This document shows positions 10,446-22,125 of a stretch of 64,000 nt of DNA, piece by piece. The first letter of the stretch is position 1, and the number at the start of each line of letters is the position of its first letter. Location: NCBI GenBank assembly GCA_001599715.1, contig BCHU01000002.1:1302001-1366000 (forward strand), in the 5' to 3' direction. This DNA comes from Phaeotremella fagi. Taxonomy: Eukaryota; Basidiomycota; Tremellomycetes; Tremellales; Phaeotremellaceae. The notes under the pieces are model-generated. The model saw nothing but the letters and a program-made list of their open reading frames with translations. It had not been told where the DNA came from and ran no database searches. Position numbers and translations under genes: made by a program.

Positions 10446-12691
10446 TTTGATTTGATCCTAGTTGATATGTAGAAGATAAGTCGAATTGAAATGAGAGGTA
10501 AAACAAATTTTGACCTGTAAAAGGGTAAGGGGGGTTGAATAAAAGGAATAAAGTGACAAAGTGAAGTTGATAAAAAGACTTTTCGACGTTTCTTAAGGAG
10601 ACGTTCTGTGGAAACAATCTGATATCGATAGGATAAGTGAGATAGAATAAGATTATTAAAAAGCAATCGAGAAAATAAAGAATGAAAAAGGATGTCAGGA
10701 ATCAATCATCGCTTTGATCATGTTAACACATAATTAGCTTGAAAAGGCGACATGCGAAAAAAATCAAGACGCCCTTTCAAACTGGTGACCAACGCTTAGT
10801 TCGCTAAGTTAAACGATCTTAGGTCGTGGAGTAGATCAAGAAAGGAGTCCGTAAAACAACGCAAACAACGGTAATTGCTGGGATACGAAAGGATAGCAGA
10901 CAATGAACTGCGAGGAACTTACCTGGAGATTATGAAGTATTGTTTTGAGTGGTATTCGCGATAATTGACGTTACGATAACAACAAATGAACTGAAGCTGA
11001 AAGAAGCTCTGAAGATGATTGATTGGATTGATTCCCCTTCCTTTGAGTTATGATTCAGTATGTCTTTTTGTTGGAAACGGCGTGGTTGAGATTATGGTTA
11101 CCACGAGTTAAGTCCAATCAAAGTCTATCTATTGTAAAGAAGACTTGCGATTAATGTCGATTATGTTATTTGGAAAGGAAAGAAGGAAAAAGGAGTTAAT
11201 TGAGTTGATGAGTTGCTGATATTAAATTGTGATCCGTGTTTAACGTAGAGTCGGTGCGTTGCTGGGCTTGGATTAATGTTTCAACATCAATAGATGATTG
11301 GTAACACTGCAACCAGGGACAATGTTTTGATCAAACAACGGGATGGTGGATAGATGAGATGGCTGTTGCAATGGTGTCAGATGATACTGTAAGAGATACA
11401 GCCCGTAGAGTAGATAAGTAGTTTCGTTCTAAACAGAACAGAGGGTGGGGGGATTTGTGGTTTTTCTCTCTCTCAGATGTCTGTTCTTCGCTTTTTCGAA
11501 TTAAAATTTGCACTAAATAAACGCCATCCCTGTATATCCTCTTTTGAGATGATCAGCCGGGTTCCTCTTGGATGTTCTACCTAAGCACTCGTGTCCCAAT
11601 AAATGAAAAGACAAAGGGTAACCGAAGTAATGCGCTCAAACAACCACGAGCTTGGCCGTCCGATCTTTAGGATACCGCATGAAACCTTAATAATTTACCT
11701 TTCTTGGAGCTACCTTGCGAGTTGTTACCTGTTTATTTCCTTAATAACATAAATATCATAAGCATAACGAAATGTTAAACTCAATGTTACGAAAAAACAT
11801 TCAAGAAACAATAAGAAATCGATTGTTAATTTGAAACTCGTGGGGAACGTGAAAGCGCCACAAAACCATTCTGGCTCAAAGTGGTGGTTTTCGCCCCCCG
11901 AGGAGTCGGTCAAGTTCGGACTTTGAATTTCATATTCAAATCGGATGTATGTATTGGACTTGCAGCATAGGGATGGTGAGTTGTCATAGAGATCGATCGT
12001 GAATGCCTTGGAAATGAATCTTAGAAGCGGGGGTGAAAGGGTGAGAAAAGTGAGATTAGCTTTCCCTGACTTGATACGCATGCCAATTGGTGAAGTGCTT
12101 GTTCAAGTCTTCGTTACTAGCTATCAAAATACATTCCTCACCTTCTCATTTCACTCGATAGTTTTCAAATCTGTTATGAAAATTCCACTGCTTCGAAGTC
12201 TTATTACTCTACATGCAAAAGGCTCCCAAGTTTGAAAAGGGGCAGTCTATACTTTGAACATCACATCGAATGCAGAAAGCGACTATGTCCAGCGACATGC
12301 ACATCCCCGCTATTCTTTGATCAGGGAGTGAGATTATTGATTGAAGACTCACAAGCTAATAGAAAAACACAAGTATGATAATGGGGCATGACATGTTCCC
12401 AAAACTGGTTGTCAACTGTATATCTGGTGAGATCCTCAACGAATGAAACGTTTCAGAATGTTAACAGTACCAGCGCCACCTAGTGTACGAGTATGGACAC
12501 CTTTCCCATCAATTCCTCTTCATTTAATCTTGATCAATCCATCGACCTAAATACTAATAATGATAAAAAACCTCAATTTCCTCTTCACTCGTATATCTCT
12601 TTTCGTCATTCCATTCCTCTTAGCAAGTACATTTCTTTTTATAAACGAAGACAACAGAGAATGGTGAGTAGTCTACCGCTAAGACTACTTT
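10446..12691. other. long intergenic region upstream of G-alpha
   Basis: About 2.2 kb. The proximal part looks like the G-alpha 5' UTR with a candidate intron (10458-10922). The rest has only short ORFs without family features, including 12493-12708 with start MDTFPINSS, which might hold a first exon of the next gene. One ACAAAGGG octamer lies at 11611-11618. No tRNA or other RNA gene was seen. Confidence 0.5.
11611..11618 (+). promoter_or_regulatory. ACAAAGGG, candidate pheromone response element
   Basis: The octamer ACAAAGGG matches the HMG-factor pheromone response element known in basidiomycetes (Prf1/Mat2 type). It lies about 1.2 kb upstream of the G-alpha start. Only one copy was seen, so chance occurrence is possible. 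Confidence 0.25.
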
Positions 12692-14405
12692 ATGTCAATA
12701 AAAACTGAATCAAAACTTAGGACAAAATCACAAGGTGTACTACTGATAACTAAAATTTCAAACTATCAAACAACCAACCCCCAATGTCCAAAGTCATGTG
12801 AACCAGATTATTACAATAGTCCAGGGATGATGCGTTGGGGTAAAACGGAGAATCAAACTCGATGGGCGGTTTTCTCCAGAGAAACGGATCAATGTCTTGA
12901 CGAAGGGAATCCATTTCGGGTCAACCATTTAATCGAGAATCCTGATGAGTGGAAGGAGGACTTGATACCTGAAAATCATTTGGCTCCTGATTTCATGAAT
13001 TATTTGGCGTCTGCTGTTACAGAAAGTGATTCACAGGGGAATTTGGAATTGGTTGAACCTATCAAGAATAGACAAGTACTTTTCCTCGGTATGTTCTTTT
13101 CTCATTTTATCATGTACGAGTGGATAGATATAGCTGACTTACACCATCTGGGTATACAGGTTCCAGTCGTGAGTTCTGATTTGAAAAGTTTTGTGATATG
13201 GTCGACTCACGATTTTATTCCTGGTTAGATGATCGGAATAATGTAGGTACACCATCCCTTTGACACACGAACAAATATCACTTATATGCTCTCCTACTAG
13301 GTTCAATTCTTCTGTGAACATGTGAATGGAGGAATGGTGCGTCAAGTGTTCCATTGAGTCAACGACCACTTTTTCTAATTCACTGACATCACTTAGTATG
13401 AATCGTGGGGTGAATAGTGATTTGTCTGTGTTTTGAGAAACTACGTTCTAATTTGCGACTAGGTGGCCATACTGGAGGTCGTTGTCATATAGAATCTTTG
13501 AACTTCACAATGTTCAACTGGTTTCTGTGAGTTTTCGCTGTGACTAAATATCAATCACTGAGGCAACCCTAATTGACAACGTTAATGGTAGTTATGGAAT
13601 GATAGATGAAGATCGTGAATGGTTTCGATCAGCTGAAGCTCGTCCTGTCACCTTTGAAGAGCGGATTCCTCTGATGGATGTTGAAGCCGGAAATCGTGGT
13701 CTTGAAATCCATCCCGATTTGATTGTTTTTAGCAGTTTATTCTGGGATGAACCGTTTTTAGATGGAGTAGGTTCTTCACTATAATTCCAAATACAAATCG
13801 TGTGTAGACTGATAATTTGATCTTGTAGCTACACCAGCAATCTGATGTACCTCTTGTGAAAGGCTCCGGATACTTTTACGCAGATATTCAGTGGCATAAA
13901 TATCGAATCTTGGAACTTGTTCAACATCTTCGTTCACGTTTCGGTGAAGATGTACCATTGATGTATCGAGTCAGACAATATCGGGAAGGAAATGGGAATA
14001 ATGGCAGACTCAAGATCTTTCAATTAGATCAGGGGAACAAGGATAGCTGTCTCAGAACGGGCGTAAAGTGAGTCAAGATTTGATGTTGATGATGGACGAT
14101 GGTTGACGTTTTCTTTCTCTCCTTAGAATGTTCCCTTGGGCTGAGTTATTGGAAGGATTCACAGAGTACGTAGATGTAAATTCATCTATATTGAAACACA
14201 CTGATCTTGATCTCAGTTTTTATGACGGAGACCAACATTTCCCAAGTGGACCAACAACTTGGCTATTCGGAGAGTAAGAGCTGTTTTGACAACTTAGGAG
14301 ACTTCACTGATTGTTCTTCCACGATCTAGTATGACATTGTTCTATCTTCGTCAAGCTGTTCAAGGATGTTGGAAGTGTATGGGAAAGACGACTTCGAGCT
14401 GTTAA
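12692..14405 (+). CDS. SGNH / PC-esterase-like (GDSL) protein with microexons
   Basis: Probable carbohydrate- or lipid-modifying esterase of the SGNH fold, judged from motifs. Conserved blocks are CPKSCEPDYYNSPGMMRWG, KNRQVLFLG joined by splicing to SSHDRNNVQFFCEHVNGG, GGHTGGRCHIESLNFTMFNW, DLIVFSSLFWDEPFLDG, and the C-terminal catalytic-type DxxH block YDGDQHFPSGPTTWLFG. It ends CWKCMGKTTSSC at 14405. The nucleophile block reads GSSHDR rather than the usual GDSxDR. It depends on a 9-nt exon at 13160-13168 flanked by introns 13089-13159 and 13169-13228. Further short exons are 13229-13242 (14 nt) and a 13-nt exon giving YESWG. The start is uncertain: ATG 12692 is the first in frame, but an upstream exon in 12493-12663 spliced to SCEPDYY is possible. 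No N-terminal membrane anchor was seen. Confidence 0.7.
13160..13168 (+). other. 9-nt microexon of the SGNH gene
   Basis: Nine nucleotides between acceptor TATACAG and donor GTGAGT. They supply the residues that join VLFLG to HDRNN in the nucleophile block. Other acceptor and donor choices that were tried bring stops or lose the motif. Confidence 0.6.
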
Positions 14406-14518
14406 AGCGGGTCACCATGTTATTATTTCGGAAGATAGATACTTAAGCTTTACGAAATAGATTTCGATGACTGGAGAAATGCATTTCCATACGAGAACTA
14501 GATCTAACTGACTTTACC

Positions 14519-14534
14519 GGCGGTATGCGCCGCC
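14519..14534. promoter_or_regulatory. GGCGG-N6-CCGCC inverted repeat
   Basis: GGCGG TATGCG CCGCC, about 100 bp upstream of the M28 peptidase start. Inverted CGG triplets with 6-nt spacing are the classic form of Zn2Cys6 binuclear-cluster factor sites. Function is inferred. Confidence 0.35.
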
Positions 14535-14630
14535 ATTATGAAAGCGGGTGTTGCCGGATGATGATATACATGAAAGTCAGATTTCATTTCAATTTGAACT
14601 TCCAACTTCTATTCTTTCATTAACACCAAT

Positions 14631-17600
14631 ATGGACGACAAAAGCATCCCCCTTCTAGGGGATCAGAAGGTCATTGACCAGACTCAACTTCCACAGCCCA
14701 TCTCAGCGAATGGCGCAGCTTCACCAAGCCGACGGGTACAGGTCTTACGTCGAACTATCCTTTTTGGATTACTCACTTTCCTCGTCTTTAGAGGGTTCAC
14801 TCGGTTATCTCAGCAGTCAAATGAAATAACGCCAGAGGTTTCTGAGGATTCCAACGTTGATCCTTATCTATCTGGCATCTTGACTAAGGGTATGAGAGCT
14901 TCTCTTTGGGGGAAACATTCCAAATTCCATGACGAACACCATGGTCATAAACATCACAAGGATATCAAACATGAAGATTCTCATCATGGCCATAAAGGAA
15001 AACATGGATTCAAATTTATCAGTCCAAAGCAGGCAGAAGAGATCTTCTTGACTGTACCAAACAATGTCTCTTGTAGAGCGTGAGTGACATTCGTTCTGGT
15101 CCTTCAAAACGTTGCAGACTGAAAATTGACTTTACAACAGCGCTTCAAAACGTTACACTGCCTATGCCCACCCCGCTGGATCTGGTTGGGATTTCTTATC
15201 TGCCATCAATTTGAAGCAAGAATGGGAACGTGAACTTGGAATTCCAATTTCTGGGCCTGAAGATCATATCTATGATGCTGGTAGTCATCAATCTCAATCG
15301 CGTATTAAAGATGGTATGGATAAATTGGGTGTTTGGATTGATACAGTAAGTCTGGTCCATTAGCTTGATTACGAAAATACGGACTCGATTTTGATTTTGT
15401 CATCTAGTATTACCCAGTGATGAACACACCAGTCTCGACTGCGGTTACATTGTTCACTGATCCACCATTCCACGCTAAACTTCGTGAAGATGTCGTAGAA
15501 GGTGATCCAGATTCCATACTTCGCGACGAAGTTCCGGTCTTCCACGGTTTATCAGTTAGTGGTGACGTTACTGGTAAATACGTTTATGTTGGTTATGGTC
15601 AAAAAGCAGATTTCAATCTTCTCGAATCTAAAGGTACGTCGTTTGTTCTTCCCAAGCAAAATTCGTTATTGATCCATCGAGCAGGCATCGATTTTAATGG
15701 TAAAATCGCTATTGTCAAGTATGGTAAAGTGTTCCGTGGTTTAAAAATCAAAGGTTGGTAAAATTGTCTGGATGTTCCAAATATGCAATGCTAACTCTCC
15801 TTCAAGCTGCTCAAGAAGCTGGAGCTGTTGGAGTTATCATCTTCACCGATCCTGGAGATGATGGAGAAATGACTGAGGAGAACGGATACAAGACTTATCC
15901 TGATGGACCTGCTAGAAATGTGAGTTCGGAGTTTCCAGCTAACGGGGATCAACTAATAGTAACCTAATTTGTAGCCTAGCAGTATCCAACGTGGTAGTGT
16001 CCAATTTGTAAGTTTACCCAAAAATAATACCTACAGTCGATTGATTCTCTGTTCATAGATATCCAAATACCCTGGTGATCCAACAACCCCCGGTGAACCA
16101 GCTTACAAAAACGCATCTCGTTTGGAAGGTGGTAATCAACCATCGATCCCCTCGTGAGTCCGATTATCTTGAAAATCAATTCAAACTGACCGGTTCGATC
16201 CCAGTCTTCCCATGTCTTATCAAGACGCTATTCCAATCCTCAAAGCACTCGAGGGTAAAGGTATCGCCGCATCTGAACTTGGATCAGAATGGGTAGGAGG
16301 GCTTGGGTACTATGGAGTCGATTATTTCACCGGACCGTCTGAAGTAGATCTTCATCTGGTAAATGAAGTCAACACAAGAGTTATGCCAATTTGGAACACC
16401 ATGGCAACTATCCCCGGGCACATCACCGACGAAGTCATCGTACTAGGTAATCACAGAGACGCTTGGGTTCTAGGTGGAAGTGATCCCAATTCAGGAACTG
16501 CAAGTCAATACGAATTAATCAGAGGTCTAGGTGAATTACTCAAGAAGGGTTGGAAACCACTTCGAACTATTCTGTTAGCATCTTGGGACGCGGAGGAGTA
16601 CGGTTTGATCGGTTCAACAGAATGGGGGGAAGATTTCGGTAAATGGTTGGTCGAGAATTCAGCGGCGTATCTGAATCTTGATTCATCGGTTTCTGGAAGT
16701 TATTTCGATGCAGCTGCATCACCATCCTTAGCGATGCTTCTGGTTGGAGCAGCCAAAGATGTTTTAGGTGGTATCGATTCAACTAAATCGGTTTGGGACA
16801 CACGTAACACCGAAGAAAACTGGTCCGACTTCTACCAAAAACGAGATGGTATCCCAATGGATATTGAAGAGTTGGCCAAAGGCGGTTCAGGGGTTAGTGC
16901 ATTAGGGTCAGGATCAGATTTCACAGTTTTCCTACAACGTTACGGTATCGCATCTGGTAACATTGGTTTCGGTGGTGGACCCAAAGATCCAGTTTACCAT
17001 TATCACAGTATCTACGATTCATTCACTTGGCAAGATAAATTCGCCGATCCGGGTTTCAACAAACATACGGATATCGCCAAAGTTTTGGGATTGAGTTTAT
17101 TGAGATTATCAGATAGTTTGATTTTACCTTTGAATACTACTCAGTATTCGAGAGATTTGGGATATTATTTCGAAAAGTAGGTCATAATTTGTTGTATCCT
17201 GTTTATCGCTTTGCTGATGTTTGAACTTAGGATCGAGCATGTCGCTGAAACGTTGAACTTCACTGATACAGTTGATCTGAAACCTCTATCCAAATCGATT
17301 AAATCAGTTCTTTCTGCATCAGAAGAACTTGATGTAAAGAAACATGAACTTTTGAAGAAGTTACATAAACTCTTACCCAAACCTAAACACCATCGTGGAG
17401 TTCTCTCAAAGATCCATAAAGGAGTCTACAAGTTGACTCATCTCTTTGGAGGTCGACATGAATGTTCGAAACCAATTGGTAAAGGTATGCAATTATGGAT
17501 GGATGAAGAGGATAAATACGATGAGAAGGATCTTGAAAATCGATTGATATCCTTCAAATCCTCAACCTCTGCATTCCCACATCTACCTCATCCCCATATC

Positions 17601-18068
17601 CCCAAACTACCTTCACCAAAGACTATCAAAGCTATCAAACAAGTCCTGAAAGAGATCAGAGCTGTTAACATCAAACTCAAGAATTTCGAGGGTGGTTTCA
17701 TTTCTGAAGCGGGTATCAAGGTTAGTTTAAAGTTTTCGTTGATGTTGTGGATAAGACTGATTGATGGTATGCTTAGGAACGTGAATGGTATAAACATAAG
17801 GGTACTGCACCAGGTCTTTGGTTAGGTTACGGAGCTACCACCGTGAGTAACCTGATTTGATCCCAGAGGGATTGTTACTGAATCCGTATACCGTAATTTA
17901 GTTCCCAGCTCTGACTGAAGGTCAGTTTTCACAAATTAAATCTTTGATTCGAAAGCTGACATAACGATTTTAGCGATGACGATTGATAATTCTGCTGAAT
18001 TGGCTCAGAAGGAAGCTGACGAGTTGGCGCAAATGATTCAAGCTATGGCTGATGGATTGAATGCTTGA
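14631..18068 (+). CDS. Glutamate carboxypeptidase II-like M28 metallopeptidase, type II membrane protein
   Basis: Family members (GCPII, transferrin-receptor-like, yeast Vps70) are di-zinc peptidases with PA, M28 and dimerisation domains. The start MDDKSIPLLGDQ at 14631 is followed by a signal anchor (RTILFGLLTFLVFRGF). A His-rich luminal stretch follows (HHGHKHHKD, then HEDSHHGHKGKHG). The PA domain contains GKIAIVKYGKVFRGLKIK and AGAVGVIIFTDPGDDGE. Zinc and catalytic residues appear as NHRDAW, GSDPNSGTA, WDAEEYGLIGSTEW, LNLDSSVSG and VYHYHSIYDS. The C-terminal dimerisation-like region is followed by NADGLNA-type residues ending at 18068. All expected ligands are present, so it is probably active in the vacuole or at the cell surface. 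A CGG inverted repeat lies upstream. Confidence 0.92.
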
Positions 18069-18284
18069 ATAGTAGCTTGACTTTAGTCTTTGTGTGGTCT
18101 CCCGAATTTTTTAGATCTGTAAAGAAGTTAGGTAGTGTTCAAGTATAATTAATAGATTGAAAAGGAAATTGATATCGGAATGAATGGACAGTGAATCTCA
18201 ACTATTTGCAATTGAACAAAATGTTGATCACTTTAAGCCAAAATGTCATGTACAGCCCGGACAATCCTACAATAGTTGTCACCA

Positions 18285-20594
18285 TCAAATCCCAGTACCT
18301 CTTTTCAAACCAGGATTAGGACGTCTGAAATCCTTCTGATATACCCCTGAAGCGTCTATCCAACTTGGGAATTGCGGTCTACCCAGTGAAGCTAGGAGGA
18401 TGTTCTTGATCGTTGATGGATCAGCGAACGGATTATCAGGTCGTGTTGAGATGTTAAGTAAAGATTTGGATGTGGATGCTCGAATCTATGTTTTATCAGC
18501 TACCGAGGACAATCGACATTTAGCCAAATGCGAGAGAGACTCACTTGTTCGATCGTTGTTAGATTATAGAACAGCAGCTTTAGAATTGACCGTCAGTCTC
18601 CCGGGTTTTGATCAGAGAAATCAATAAATGACTTACCCGTAAATGGTAAGCCAGTAAATAAAGCATTGGAGGTAAAACACAAATCCCTAAGGCGAAACTA
18701 ACGGCTGCACCTGGACTTTGTGCCAGTGCATCCTTGAAATAAATAGAATCATGGGAGCATAGTAATGAGAAATGTAGAGCTGAGAAAACGACAATGTAGA
18801 TTGTCGATATTGCCTGTGCGGGTAAGATTTTTGTTATCGACGATTGAGAAAAATCTTACGGCTGAGATGACGAAGGTCAAGAATGAGAGGTAGGATCTTT
18901 TACCAACGCAATTGTGGAGATAAGCACAATGATGATCTATTGATTTGGTCAAATTTTGAAGTACGACTGCAGGTTGCTAGACATACCAATTCCGTCAATA
19001 CAGTTACCACACTACAGTAGCAAGAGTTCTATCAGTCACCGTTATGAACAACTTTTACAACTCACCAGTCGACAATGACTGCTTCTAGGAGGTCGATATA
19101 TTTTACATGTTTCACAGTATTTTACAGTGACCCTGAAGTTCCATCATAATTAGCTTTTGAAGGTCACGGATAACGTCTGCACAAGACGTACGATCCTTTC
19201 CCAACACGTAATTCTCTGGGTAAAGCGTCCCACCAATCTGTACTCGTCTGTGAATATGGTGGATTCAGATCGAGATTTTTAGGTAAAATGCCTGTAGTCT
19301 GTTAGGATTCCGTACCAAGACTGAAAAATAGACTTGCCTGGTTCTCGAAAGGATGCCGCGATCATTGATCCTACAGTCAATCCAAAGAGATAACTATACG
19401 TTTGGTTAGATGGAGAGTCCTACTGAACCGTAATGCTTACACGAAAACGACAACTATCGCTATTCCACCTCCTGTTACCAAACCGTAATTCGAGCCATTC
19501 AACCAAAACCATACACCAGTAGTACCAACCCAGACACCCGATAATCCGAACATTACGACTAACGACAAGATCATCGACAAAGGACTATCACCACCGGTCA
19601 TCAGTCTACCCCCACAAAAGAAAGTCGTTCCCGAAAGTTCAATTTTCTGATACTTCTTTTCGTGAGCGTCGGTCGATCTGTTGGGATCCTTAAAAGGACT
19701 ATTTATCGCTTTCTCTTGTCGACCGTTGTTCCCTTTTTCTACCGATTTCGCGACCAAGAAATCTGAACTTAGTTCAGGTAGATTGTTTCTCGGTGGAGTT
19801 GAAGCTTCAGTACCAGAATGAAGATGAGGATTAGAAGTTTCGTCCCATGCCGATCGTGATCTTTGACGAGTTGCTGTTGAAGAATGTCTGGAAGGGGGCG
19901 GACCACTCGCTAAAACTGCTTCCATGGTTGGTGGTGGACTGGGTGAACTCATCATCATTGATTCTGATCGTCGTGAAAAATCTATACTAGGCCCATGATC
20001 GTCTCCAGATTCACTAACGTTCTCGTAGCCTGATAATCTGTTTGATGATGACGATAAAGATAGCGATTGTGCAACTTTCTCCCGTTGTTCCAATCTAACC
20101 GCTGCAACTGGTTTTTTAGGTGATAGAAATCCACGAGGTACTGGAAGCGGTACTGAACTTCTTACTGGTGAGGTTGGCGATAAAGCTTGATCGGGGTTTT
20201 TGATTGATGATCTGGAATTTGAACGATTTCTTGTGGGTTTAGATGATCGACGTGAAGTTGATGATGGGGTTCTATTGAGACCTGAGCTTAATGGTTGTGA
20301 GGTAACATTGTACTAAGCAAGTTTAGTGAGCTCTTGCATGCCAAGCCATGAATGGAGAAAATTGGTTCAACCTACATAGTTTCTTGTTCCCTCTAAACTA
20401 TCACGTCTAACCATTCCACTTGCACTACCACCAACAGGACCATGAGTACCACTTGATTCACCAAGCGCACTGTCCTCGAAGCTGGTTTTTCGATGTAAGG
20501 TGATGGAAGGCGATCTTTGGGGTAGAACCATTCCATGACTGGTAGCCGATGTTGGAGACTGCAGTTGATTGTCATGCTCTACATTGGTGTCCAT
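18285..20594 (-). CDS. ERF2: Erf2-type DHHC palmitoyltransferase
   Basis: Erf2 with Erf4 palmitoylates Ras at the ER/Golgi. The start MDTNVEHDNQLQ at 20594 opens a long Ser-rich disordered N-terminus. Next come the Erf2-like block GTTFFCGGRLMTGGDSPLSM and two membrane spans (MILSLVVMFGLSGVWVGTTG; GGGIAIVVVFV...). The catalytic motif reads SIDHHCAYLHNCVGKRSY. Further spans and LLAYHLR follow, then NLTTIEQ|IRASTSKSLLN and a C-terminal NPFADPSTIKNIL...RRPNPGLKRGTGI ending at 18285. The HHC-YLHNCVGKR wording and the C-terminal NPF block favour Erf2 over Pfa/Swf1 types. It is divergent from TRAP-alpha over a 244-bp promoter. Confidence 0.87.
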
Positions 20595-20728
20595 TGTAGA
20601 TGGTAAGAATGTAAAGTTGGATATGCTTATAGAATTGAGTAAACACTAAATACCATGAATTGAGCTTTGACTGAAACAATAAGCAAAGGACACCCTCCAC
20701 ATACAAGAGTGCCACATTGATTATCTCA

Positions 20729-20736
20729 CCACGTGG
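20729..20736. promoter_or_regulatory. CCACGTGG palindrome in ERF2/TRAP-alpha promoter
   Basis: An 8-bp palindromic E-box between two divergent secretory-pathway genes. The same octamer occurs at 58680-58687 in the J-protein/SMN promoter. It could be bound by a bHLH or bZIP factor; this is inference. Confidence 0.4.
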
Positions 20737-20838
20737 ATCGGCGTTACTGAATGGCTCGTCATTCTCTATGCTGCAACAATAATACTATTCAAATTACGAG
20801 TATATCCATATAATCTAACTCCTCTCAAATAATATAAA

Positions 20839-21887
20839 ATGGGTGTGTAGTAAAGTCACTATAATGTCACGAAGACTACTGACAGCCCTCTCCCTGCCCT
20901 ACAGGTATCTTCTCACACGACATCACAGACGACGTTGTAGTTTCTGCTTCTTTCCCAGATTCAAATCCATTCGGACGTGAGTTGTCGAAGGTCGATAACA
21001 AAGTCATAACTCATGAAATCAATCCCTCTACAGTGATAGTCAACGGCGAACAAAACGGTATCAACATCCATTTAAACAACGTTGGTTCAAAGAATTACAC
21101 TTTGGTATCAGCTTCTGCTAGTTTCCATAATCCTCAAAACTACTGGGCCACGGTGAGTTGATGATCTACGGAAAGGCTGTTTGATAGCTCTTCTATAAAT
21201 TCTAAAACAATGTTGTACCCTGACTGATTTTTTGGCTTTTCTTGTCTGTAGGTCAAAAACGCTACCACTCTTAAATACAATGTTCCATTGGTTTCAGGAG
21301 CTAATTTCTCTGCACCCTTCACTGTCAACAGCGAGTAAGTGGAGTGATATCTTTTTGAAACATCCAACTGGCTGTTAAAATTTCACACTAACACTTCTGT
21401 CAGATTCCGTCCTCAAGAATTAGGTTTGACAGTTTGGGTCAACGTCGCTGAATCAGGAAGCAAGGAAATTCACCCTATCACCGCTCTCAACCAAACCATC
21501 TCGATCTCTGAACCCGTCGGTGGATTCTTCGATCTTCAACTCCTCTTCCTCTATTTACTTATTGGTTCAGCACTTGCAGGAGCATCATATTGGGCATATC
21601 AAACATTCGTCAAGCGATCTTCCTCTTCCAAGAGACGCGGTGGTAAAGATTCAATCAAGAAGAAAGCCGTCGTCCCAGCCGAACATGGAAAGATCTATCC
21701 TGATGTCAAACCTTATGAGGAAGAATGGATCCCTGAACAACAATTGAAAAGTCGTCAAAGTAAAATTAAGAAATCTGGTAACGCTTCTGGTACTGAGGGT
21801 TTCACTAGTGGTGGTGAAGTTACCAGTGGTGGTGAGACCAGTGGTGTAGAAGGCAAAATCAGAAAGAGGAAGGGCAAGAAGGCATAA
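20839..21887 (+). CDS. Translocon-associated protein alpha (TRAP-alpha / Irc22-like)
   Basis: TRAP-alpha is an ER membrane glycoprotein beside the Sec61 channel. The luminal part reads DDVVVSASFPDSNPFGREL, NGEQNGINIHLNNVGSKNYT, ASFHNPQNYWATVKN and then FRPQELGLTVWVNVAE. The transmembrane helix LLFLYLLIGSALAGASYWAY follows, then a basic cytosolic tail with YEEEWIPEQQLKSRQSK and repeated TSGGE, ending at 21887. The only in-frame start found needs a 4-nt first exon, ATGG (20839-20842), spliced to GTATCTTCTCAC, giving MGIFSHDITDD. This lacks the signal peptide expected for the family, so the true 5' end may differ. The body of the gene is certain; the start is not. Confidence 0.83.
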
Positions 21888-22125
21888 AGTGTCGAGCTGA
21901 TCTGGAAAAAGTATTAAAGATGGAAATCGAAAGTTCATAATTCTTGTATTTTGTGTTGAAATCAAGTAATACGAAAACATGTCATTGGTGATTATTTCCA
22001 GATTGTCACATCGTTGACGGTCGAGATCCAGCCGAAGCTTTTATTGAGGTTGCCTTTCATTTGAGGCATATGAGGGATTATGAAAGCAATTGACGCTTTC
22101 TTCATTGGACGAAGAGAAATGAGCT

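Noticed and set aside
10780..10850. Possible tRNA-like or 5S-like segment
   Set aside because: No GGTTCGAATCC-type B box and no cloverleaf stems could be assembled.
20869..20910. ATG giving MSRRLLTALSLP as a signal peptide for TRAP-alpha
   Set aside because: It is out of frame with the luminal domain, and no splice of reasonable length joins them.
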